In this document: piece by piece, positions 55,247 through 64,000 of the stretch | Position numbering within the stretch: the first letter of the stretch is position 1 | Layout: every line of letters starts with the position of its first letter | Assembly (NCBI GenBank): GCA_963680875.1 | Contig: OY804589.1 | Coordinates: 1,674,001 to 1,738,000, forward strand | Direction: 5' to 3' | Origin: Bathymodiolus brooksi | Lineage: Eukaryota > Mollusca > Bivalvia > Mytilida > Modiolidae | Length of the DNA stretch: 64,000 nucleotides | Notes under the pieces: model-generated | The model's database searches: none | What the model was told of the DNA's origin: nothing | Seen by the model: the letters and a program-made list of their open reading frames with translations, nothing else | Position numbers and translations under genes: made by a program

Positions 55247-56753
55247 ATAAACGTTAAGTGATAACCAAGAATGGACAATACAGAGACAATGTAAACATAA
55301 ACGTTAAGTGATAACCATGAATGGACAATACAGAGACAATGTAAACATAAACGTTAAGGGACAACCAAGAATGGACAATACATAGACAATGTAAACATAA
55401 ACGTTAAGTGACAACCAAGAATGGACAATACAGAGACAATGTAAACATAAACGTTAAGTGATAACCAAGAATGGACAATACAGAGACAATGTAAACATAA
55501 ATGTTAAGTGATAACCAAGAATGGACAATACAGAGACAATGTAAACATAAACGTTAAGTGATAACCAAGAATGGACAATACAGAGACAATGTAAACATAA
55601 ACGTTAAGTGATAACCAAGAATGGACAATACAGAGACAATGTAAGCATAAACGTTAAGTGACAACCAAGAATGGACAATACAGAGACAATGTAAACATAA
55701 ACGTTCAGTGACAACCAAGAATGGACAATACAGAGACAATGTAAACATAAACGTTCAGTGACAACCAAGAATGGACAATACAGAGACAATGTAAACATAA
55801 ACGTTAAGTGGCAACCAAGAATGGACAATACAGAGACAATGTAAGCATAAACGTTAAGTGACAACCAAGAATGGACAATACATAGACAATGTAAACATAA
55901 ACGTTCAGTGACAACCAAGAATGGACAATACAGAGACAATGTAAACATAAACGTTAAGTGGCAACCAAGAATGGACAATACAGAGACAATGTAAACATAA
56001 ACGTTAAGTGACAACCAAGAATGGATAATACAGAGACAATGTAAACATAAACGTTAAGTGACAACCAAGAATGGACAATACAGAGACAATGTAAACATAA
56101 ACGTTAAGTGACAACCAAGAATGGACAATACAGAGACAATGTAAACATAAACGTTAAGTGACAACCAAGAATGGACAATACAGAGACAATGTAAACATAA
56201 ACGTTAAGTGACAACCAAGAATGGATAATACAGAGACAATGTAAATATAAACGTTAAGTGACAACCAAGAATGGACAATACAGAGACAATGTAAACATAA
56301 ACGTTAAGGGACAACCAAGAATGGACAATACAGAGACAATGTAAACATAAACGTTAAGTGACAACCAAGAATGGACAATACAGAGACAATGTAAACATAA
56401 ACGTTCAGTGACAACCAAGAATGGACAATACAGAGACAATGTTAACATAAACGTTAAGGGACAACCAAGAATGGACAATACAGAGACAATGTAAACATAA
56501 ACGTTAAGTGACAACCAAGAATGGACAATACAGAGACAATGTAAACATAAACGTTTAGGGACAACCAAGAATGGACAATAAAGAGACAATGTAAACATAA
56601 ACTTTCATTGACAACCAAGAATGGACAATACAGAGACAATGTAAACATAAAGGTTCAGTGACAACCCAGAATGGACAATACAGAGACAATGTAAATATAA
56701 ACGTTAAGGGACAACCAAGAATGGACAATACAGAGACAATGTAAACATAAACG
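55247..56753 (+). repeat. Family B landmark block and a partly degraded 12-monomer unit
   Basis: T16 run, AATGTTA at 55,497, C10 pairs, T30 at 55,997 and 56,197, then T10+G13 at 56,547. The next monomers carry a cluster of private changes: AATAAAGAG at about 56,579, ACTTTCATTGAC at about 56,601 and AAAGGTTC at about 56,650. It ends in G13 and passes into family A. Confidence 0.78.
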
Positions 56754-58450
56754 TTAAGTGACAACCAAGAATGGACAATACAGAGACAATGTAAACATAA
56801 ACGTTAAGTGACAACCAAGAATGGACAATACAGAGACAATGTAAACATAAACGTTAAGTGACAACCAAGAATGGACAATACAGAGACAATGTAAACATAA
56901 ACGTTCAGTGACAACCAAGAATGGACAATACAGAGACAATGTAAACATAAACGTTAAGTGACAACCAAGAATGGACAATACAGAGACAATGTAAACATAA
57001 ACGTTAAGTGGCAACCAAGAATGGACAATACAGAGACAATGTAAACATAAACGTTAAGTGACAACCAAGAATGGACAATACAGAGACAATGTAATCATAA
57101 ACGTTAAGGGACAACCAAGAATGGACAATACAGAGACAATGTAAACATAAACGTTAAGGGACAACCAAGAATGGACAATACAGAGACAATGTAAACATAA
57201 ACGTTAAGTGACAACCAAGAATGGACAATACAGAGACAATGTAAACATAAACGTTCAGTGACAACCAAGAATGGACAATACAGAGACAATGTAAACATAA
57301 ACGTTAAGTGACAACCAAGAATGGACAATACAGAGACAATGTAAACATAAACGTTTAGTGACAACCAAGAATGGACAATACAGAGACAATGTAAACATAA
57401 ACGTTAAGGGACAACCAAGAATGGACAATACAGAGACAATGTAAGCATAAACGTTAAGGGACAACCACGAATGGACAATACAGAGACAATGTAAACATAA
57501 ACGTTAAGGGACAACCAAGAATGTGCAATACAGAGACAATGTAAACATAAACGTTAAGTGGCAACCAAGAATGGACAATACAGAGACAATGTAAACATAA
57601 ACTTTAAGGGACAACCAAGAATGGACAATACAGAGACAATGTAAACATAAACGTTAAGTGACAACCAAGAATGGACAATACAGAGACAATGTAAACATAA
57701 ACGTTAAGTGACAACCAAGAATGGACAATACAGTGACAATGTAATCATAAACGTAAAGGGACAACCAAGAATGGACAATACAGAGACAATGTAAACATAA
57801 ACGTTAAGTGACAACCAAGAATGGACAATACAGAGACAATGTAAACATAAACGTTAAGTGGCAACCAAGAATGGACAATACAGAGACAATGTAAACATAA
57901 ACGTTAAGTGACAACCAAGAATGGACAATACAGTGACAATGTAATCATAAACGTTAAGGGACAACCAAGAATGGACAATACAGAGACAATGTAAACATAA
58001 ACGTTAAGGGACAACCAAGAATGGACAATACAGAGACAATGTAAACATAAGCGTTCAGTGACAACCAAGAATGGACAATACAGAGACAATGTAAACATAA
58101 ACGTTAAGTGACAACCAAAAATGGACAATACAGAGACAGTGTAAACATAAACGTTCAGTGACAACCAAGAATGGACAATACAGAGACAATGTAAACATAA
58201 ACGTTCAGTGGCAACCAAGAATGGACAATACAGAGACAATGTAAACATAAACGTTTAGGGACAACCAAGAATGGACAATACAGAGACAATGTAAACATAA
58301 ACGTTAAGTGACAACCAAGAATGGACAATACAGAAACAATGTAAACATAAACGTTCAGTGACAACCAAGAATGGACAATACAGAGACAATGTAAACATAA
58401 ACGTTAAGTTACAACCAAGAATGGACAATACAGAGACAATGTAAACATAA
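56754..58450 (+). repeat. Second family A island
   Basis: Carries the A signature: T49 at about 57,093, 57,733 and 57,933; AATGTGC at 57,521 preceded by ACCACGAATGG; CAGTGAC; A23 at 58,097; CAGAAAC at about 58,334. The order resembles 16,500-17,450 and 21,450-22,350 but with extra changes such as AACTTTAAG at about 57,601, GCGTTC at about 58,050 and CAGTGTAAAC at about 58,137. Confidence 0.8.
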
Positions 58451-59646
58451 ACATTAAGTGACAACCAAGAATGGACAATACAGAGACAATGTAAACATAA
58501 ACGTTAAGTGACAACCAAGAATGGACAATACAGAGACAATGTAAACATAAACGTTAAGTGACAACCAAGAATGGACAATACAGAGACAATGTAAACATAA
58601 ACGTTCAGTGACAACCAAGAATGGACAATACAGAGACAATGTAAACATAAACGTTAAGTGGCAACCAAGAATGGACAATACAGAGACAATGTAAACATAA
58701 ACGTTAAGGGACAACCAAGAATGGACAATACAGAGACAATGTAAACATAAACGTTAAGGGACAACCAAGAATGGACAATACAGAGACAATGTAAACATAA
58801 ACATTAAGTGACAACCAAGAATGGACAATACAGAGACAATGTAAGCATAAACGTTAAGTGGCAACCAAGAATGGACAATACAGAGACAATGTAAACATAA
58901 ACGTTAAGGGACAACCAAGAATGGACAATACAGAGACAATGTAAACATAAACGTTAAGTGATAACCAAGAATGGACAATACAGAGACAATGTAAACATAA
59001 ACGTTAAGTGATAACCAAGAATGGACAATACAGAGACAATGTAAACATAAACGTTATGGGAAAACCAAGAATGGACAATACATAGACAATGTAAACATAA
59101 ACGTTAAGTGACAACCAAGAATGGACAATACAGAGACAATGTAAACATAAACGTTAAGTGACAACCAAGTATGGACAATACAGAGACAATGTAAACATAA
59201 TCGTTAAGTGACAACCAACAATGGACAATACAGAGACAATGTAAACATAAACGTTAAGTGACAACCAAGAATGGACAATACAGAGACAATGTAAACATAA
59301 ACGTTCAGTGACAACCAAGAATGGACAATACAGAGACAATGTAAACATAAACGTTAAGTGGCAACCAAGAATGGACAATACAGAGACAATGTAAACATAA
59401 ACGTTAAGGGACAACCAAGAATGGACAATACAGAGACAATGTAAACATAAACGTTAAGGGACAACCAAGAATGGACAATACAGAGACAATGTAAACATAA
59501 ACATTAAGTGACAACCAAGAATGGACAATACAGAGACAATGTAAGCATAAACGTTAAGTGGCAACCAAGAATGGACAATACAGAGACAATGTAAACATAA
59601 ACGTTAAGGGACAACCAAGAATGGACAATACAGAGACAATGTAAAC

Positions 59647-59695
59647 ATAACCTTAAGTGATAACCAAGAATGGACAATACAGAGACAATGTAAAC
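59647..59695 (+). other. Monomer with deletion plus substitution (ATAACCTTAAG)
   Basis: ATAAACGTTAAG reads ATAACCTTAAG: one base lost and the CpG removed, so the AACGTT palindrome is gone from this unit. Confidence 0.9.
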
Positions 59696-59745
59696 ATAAA
59701 CGTTAAGTGATAACCAAGAATGGACAATACAGAGACAATGTAAAC

Positions 59746-59794
59746 ATAAACGTTAAGTGATAACCAAGAATGGACAATACAGAGAAATGTAAAC
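59746..59794 (+). other. Monomer with a 1-base deletion (GAGAAATG)
   Basis: Same lesion as at 19,049-19,097 but in a T16 (GATAACC) monomer. The context differs, so this is probably an independent event of the same kind. Confidence 0.9.
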
Positions 59795-59999
59795 ATAAAC
59801 GTTAAGTGATAACCAAGAATGGACAATACAGAGACAATGTAAACATAAACGTAAAGGGACAACCAAGAATGGACAATACATAGACAATGTAAACATAAAC
59901 GTTAAGTGACAACCAAGAATGGACAATACAGAGACAATGTAAACATAATCGTTAAGTGACAACCAAGAATGGACAATACAGAGACAATGTAAACATAAA

Positions 60000-61794
60000 C
60001 GTTTAGGGACAACCAAGAATGGACAATACAGAGACAATGTAAACATAAACGTTAAGTGACAACCAAGAATGGACAATACAGAGACAATGTAAACATAAAC
60101 GTTCAGTGACAACCCAGAATGGACAATACAGAGACAATGTAAATATAAACGTTAAGGGACAACCAAGAATGGACAATACAGAGACAATGTAAACATAAAC
60201 GTTAAGTGACAACCACGAATGGACAATACAGAGACAATGTAAACATAAACGTTAAGTGGCAACCAAGAATGGACAATACAGAGACAATGTAAACATAAAC
60301 GTTAAGGGACAACAAAGAATGGACAATACAGAGACAATGTAAGCATAAACGTTAAGGGACAACCACGAATGGACAATACAGAGACAATGTAAACATAAAC
60401 GTTAAGGGACAACCAAGAATGTGCAATACAGAGACAATGTAAACATAAACGTTAAGTGGCAACCAAGAATGGACAATACAGAGACAATGTAAACATAAAC
60501 GTTAAGGGACAACCACGAATGGACAATACAGAGACAATGTAAACATAAACGTTAAGTGACAACCAAGAATGGACAATACAGAGACAATGTAAACATAAAC
60601 GTTTAGGGACAACCAAGAATGGACAATACAGAGACAATGTAAACATAAACGTTAAGTGACAACCAAGAATGGACAATACAGAGACAATGTAAACATAAAC
60701 GTTCAGTGACAACCCAGAATGGACAATACAGAGACAATGTAAATATAAACGTTAAGGGACAACCAAGAATGGACAATACAGAGACAGTGTAAACATAAAC
60801 GTTAAGTGACAACCACGAATGGACAATACAGAGACAATGTAAACATAAACGTTAAGTGGCAACCAAGAATGGACAATACAGAGACAATGTAAACATAAAC
60901 GTTAAGGGACAACCAAGAATGGACAATACAGAGACAATGTAAGCATAAACGTTAAGGGACAACCACGAATGGACAATACAGAGAAAATGTAAACATAAAC
61001 GTTAAGGGACAACCTAGAATGTGCAATACAGAGACAATGTAAACATAAACGTTAAGTGGCAACCAAGAATGGACAATACAGAGACAATGTAAACATAAAC
61101 GTTAAGGGACAACCAAGAATGGACAATACAGAGACAATGTAAACATAAACGTTAAGTGACAACCAAGAATGGACAATACAGAGACAATGTAAACATAAAC
61201 GTTTAGGGACAAACAAGAATGGACAATACAGAGACAATGTAAACATAAACGTTAAGTGACAACCAAGAATGGACAATACAGAGACAATGTAAACATAAAC
61301 GTTCAGTGACAACCCAGAATGGACAATACAGAGACAATGTAAATATAAACGTTAAGGGACAACCAAGAATGGACAATACAGAGACAATGTAAACATAAAC
61401 GTTAAGTGACAACCAAGAATGGACAATACAGAGACAATGTAAACATAAACGTTAAGTGGCAACCAAGAATGGACAATACAGAGACAATGTAAACATAAAC
61501 GTTAAGGGACAACCAAGAATGGACAATACAGAGACAATGTAAGCATAAACGTTAAGGGACAACCACGAATGGACAATACAGAGACAATGTAAACATAAAC
61601 GTTAAGGGACAACCAAGAATGTGCAATACAGAGACAATGTAAACATAAACGTTAAGTGGCAACCAAGAATGGACAATACAGAGACAATGTAAACATAAAC
61701 GTTAAGGGACAACCAAGAATGGACAATACAGAGACAATGTAAACATAAACGTTAAGTGACAACCAAGAATGGACAATACAGAGACAATGTAAAC
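60000..61794 (+). repeat. 12-monomer higher-order repeat cluster, right copy
   Basis: m4 at 59,995, then units with AATGTGC at 60,421, 61,021 and 61,621, exactly 600 bp apart. It shares with 51,548-53,347, at an offset of 8,447, the derived variants ACAAAG (about 60,312), ACCTAGAATGTGC (about 61,013) and GACAAACAAG (about 61,209). It is therefore a copy of that cluster and not an independent expansion. Confidence 0.9.
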
Positions 61795-64000
61795 ATAAAC
61801 GTTAAGGGACAACCAAGAATGGACAATACAGAGACAATGTAAACATAAACATTAAGTGACAACCAACAATGGACAATACAGAGACAATGTAAGCATAAAC
61901 GTTAAGTGGCAACCAAGAATGGACAATACAGAGACAATGTAAACATAAACGTTAAGGGACAACCAAGAATGGACAATACAGAGACAATGTAAACATAAAC
62001 GTTCAGTGATAACCAAGAATGGACAATACAGAGACAATGTAAACATAAACGTTAAGGGACAACCAAGAATGGACAATACATAGACAATGTAAACATAAAC
62101 GTTAAGTGACAACCAAGAATGGACAATACAGAGACAATGTAAACATAAACGTTAAGTGATAACCAAGAATGGACAATACAGAGACAATGTAAACATAAAT
62201 GTTAAGTGATAACCAAGTATGGACAATACAGAGACAATGTAAACATAAACGTTAAGTGATAACCAAGAATGGACAATACAGAGACAATGTAAACATAAAC
62301 GTTAAGTGATAACCAAGAATGGACAATACAGAGACAATGTAAGCATAAACGTTAAGTGACAACCAAGAATGGACAATACAGAGACAATGTAAACATAAAC
62401 GTTCAGTGACAACCAAGAATGGACAATACAGAGACAATGTAAACATAAACGTTCAGTGACAACCAAGAATGGACAATACAGAGACAATGTAAACATAAAC
62501 GTTAAGTGACAACCAAGAATGGACAATACAGAGACAATGTAAACATAAACGTTCAGTGACAACCAAGAATGGACAATACAGAGACAATGTAAACATAAAC
62601 GTTAAGTGGCAACCAAGAATGGACAATACAGAGACAATGTAAACATAAACGTTAAGTGACAACCAAGAATGGATAATACAGAGACAATGTAAACATAAAC
62701 GTTAAGTGACAACCAAGAATGGACAATACAGAGACAATGTAAACATAAACGTTAAGTGACAACCAAGAATGGACAATACAGAGACAATGTAAACATAAAC
62801 GTTAAGTGACAACCAAGAATGGACAATACAGAGACAATGTAAACATAAACGTTAAGTGACAACCAAGAATGGATAATACAGAGACAATGTAAACATAAAC
62901 GTTAAGTGACAACCAAGAATGGACAATACAGAGACAATGTAAACATAAACGTTAAGGGACAACCAAGAATGGACAATACAGAGACAATGTAAACATAAAC
63001 GTTAAGTGACAACCAAGAATGGACAATACAGAGACAATGTAAACATAAACGTTCAGTGACAACCAAGAATGGTCAATACAGAGACAATGTTAACATAAAC
63101 GTTAAGGGACAACCAAGAATGGACAATACAGAGACAATGTAAACATAAACGTTAAGTGACAACCAAGAATGGACAATACAGAGACAATGTAAACATAAAC
63201 GTTAAGTGACAACCAAGAATGGACAATACAGAGACAATGTAAACATAAACGTTAAGTGACAACCAAGAATGGACAATACAGAGACAATGTAAACATAAAC
63301 GTTCAGTGACAACCAAGAATGGACAATACAGAGACAATGTAAACATAAACGTTAAGTGGCAACCAAGAATGGACAATAGAGAGACAATGTAAACATAAAC
63401 GTTAAGGGACAACCAAGAATGGACAATACAGAGACAATGTAAACATAAACGTTAAGGGACAACCAAGAATGGACAATACAGAGACAATGTAAACATAAAC
63501 ATTAAGTGACAACCAAGAATGGACAATACAGAGACAATGTAAGCATAAACGTTAAGTGGCAACCAAGAATGGACAATACAGAGACAATGTAAACATAAAC
63601 GTTAAGGGACAACCAGAATGGACAATACAGAGACAATGTAAACATAAACGTTAAGTGATAACCAAGAATGGAAAATACAGAGACAATGTAAGCATAAACG
63701 TTAAGTGACAACCAAGAATGGACAATACAGAGACAATGTAAACATAAACGTTCAGTGACAACCAAGAATGGACAATACAGAGACAATGTAAACATAAACG
63801 TTCAGTGACAACCAAGAATGGACAATACAGAGACAATGTAAACATAAACGTTAAGTGGCAACCAAGAATGGACAATACAGAGACAATGTAAGCATAAACG
63901 TTAAGTGACAACCAAGAATGGACAATACATAGACAATGTAAACATAAACGTTCAGTGACAACCAAGAATGGACAATACAGAGACAATGTAAACATAAACG
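61795..64000 (+). repeat. Landmark block, right copy, running off the window
   Basis: Follows 53,348-55,250 at an offset of 8,447, except that one monomer (the GTGGC+G49 unit expected after 62,445) is missing, after which the offset is 8,397. It carries GGTCAAT with GTTAAC (about 63,072), GTGGC+ATAGAGAG at 63,345, AACATT at 63,495 and the shared deletion monomer. The window ends 7 bases into a monomer (63,994-64,000). Confidence 0.85.
63595..63643 (+). other. Monomer with a 1-base deletion, copy of 55,198-55,246
   Basis: AACCAGAATGG in a G13 monomer after AACATT and GTGGC monomers, the same context as at 55,198. What follows differs: here one T16 monomer with GGAAAATAC (about 63,672) leads directly to the C10 pair. 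Confidence 0.92.

Larger units (their letters stand above)
58451..59999 (+). repeat. Family B, irregular segment with two deletions
   Basis: Two consecutive short landmark passages (AACATT at 58,797 and 59,497) with many private changes: GTTATGGGAAAACC at about 59,055, AATCGTTAAG at about 59,200 and 59,948, ACCAAGTATGG at about 59,167. It also carries the 49-bp monomers at 59,647 and 59,746. It looks like an older or less homogenised stretch between two recently copied ones. Confidence 0.78.
1..64000 (+). repeat. 50-bp tandem satellite array, 1,280 monomers, filling the window
   Basis: The sequence is head-to-tail copies of one 50-bp unit from first to last base, all in one orientation, with no foreign insertion. 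The unit starts ATAAACGTTA, carries GACAA three times (positions 14, 28, 39) and ends AATGTAAAC. Its consensus composition is 25 A, 8 T, 9 G, 8 C. Single-base variants recur at positions 10 (A/C/T), 13 (T/G), 15 (A/G), 16 (C/T), 21-23, 28-30 and 49; positions 24-46 change less often. Neighbouring monomers differ by a few bases, while monomers hundreds to thousands of bases apart are often identical, which is the signature of higher-order repeats. The array runs off both edges. No coding, RNA or regulatory feature was found. The period resembles the T. brucei expression-site 50-bp repeats, but that identity is unverified. Copy number in such arrays is sensitive to assembly error. Confidence 0.99.

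Noticed and set aside
59..63995. Many minus-strand open frames of 60-169 codons with repetitive hydrophobic products
   Set aside because: They overlap in different frames, begin and end at the same monomer positions, and depend only on which base stands at position 10. Single-base and single-monomer losses shift them with no sign of constraint. No promoter, start context or codon bias is visible.
1..64000. CRISPR array
   Set aside because: There are no unique spacers. The whole 50-bp unit repeats, and no cas genes are present.
1..64000. Telomere or subtelomeric simple repeat
   Set aside because: No TTAGGG-like or other short telomeric unit occurs anywhere; the period is 50 bp throughout.
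1..64000. CENP-B box in the monomer
   Set aside because: The required TTCG....A..CGGG pattern is absent. The only consensus CpG is in AACGTT, and the ACCACGAA variants do not complete the motif.
1..64000. Transposon or retroelement insertion interrupting the array
   Set aside because: Phase can be followed from base 1 to 64,000 with only seven single-base losses, so no insertion of non-satellite DNA is present.
1..64000. G-quadruplex or long hairpin structure
   Set aside because: There are no runs of more than three G, and all units have the same orientation, so no long inverted repeats exist. Palindromes are at most about 10 bp.

Overview
The whole 64,000-base window is one tandem satellite array and holds nothing else that I can recognise. 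The monomer is 50 bp and every copy has the same orientation. I count 1,280 monomers plus a 7-base stub at the right end. The arithmetic closes exactly: 1,280 x 50 + 7 = 64,007, and I located seven single-base deletions, which gives 64,000. Both ends of the window lie inside the array, so its true length and flanks are unknown. I see no gene, RNA gene, transposon, CRISPR array, promoter or terminator. Many minus-strand open frames of 60-170 codons exist, but they are a by-product of the repeat (see features and findings).

Organism: a eukaryotic nuclear genome assembled from long reads is the safest reading. A homogeneous array of 50-bp units this long is not a bacterial pattern. Period and array length agree with the 50-bp repeat arrays that lie upstream of the VSG expression-site promoters of Trypanosoma brucei, and that is my leading specific candidate. 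I cannot confirm the monomer sequence from memory. An ordinary centromeric or heterochromatic satellite of an animal or plant remains possible.

Monomer numbering used throughout: position 1 is the first A of ATAAACG. The AACGTT palindrome is at 4-9, the polymorphic stretch at 10-23, and a conserved core at about 24-46. GTAAACA runs from 45 into position 1 of the next unit. The consensus has 25 A, 8 T, 9 G and 8 C (34% GC, with a strong excess of A on the + strand). Variants are written as position plus new base, e.g. C10, G13, T16.

Layout: diagnostic variants split the array into two families. Family A (T49 in TGTAATC, A23 in AACCAAAAATGG) fills 1 to about 19,850. Family B (T16 in GATAACC, T30 in GGATAAT, T37 in ACATAGA) fills most of the rest. 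A-type islands lie inside B at about 21,400-22,350 and 56,750-58,450. Within each family the array is a patchwork of large tandem duplications, all multiples of 50 bp: 82, 49 and 70 monomers in A; 25, 15, 34, 57, 72 and 44 monomers in B. A recurring 12-monomer (600-bp) higher-order repeat occurs in B. The pattern is that expected from repeated unequal exchange. Several junctions can be placed to a few monomers, and one to about 9 bases.

If there is a system here, it is the repeat itself. Length is tightly kept at 50 bp, the core is conserved while a neighbouring stretch varies, and a forkhead-type GTAAACA motif and a near-perfect yeast ARS core recur in nearly every unit. I make no claim of function from sequence alone.
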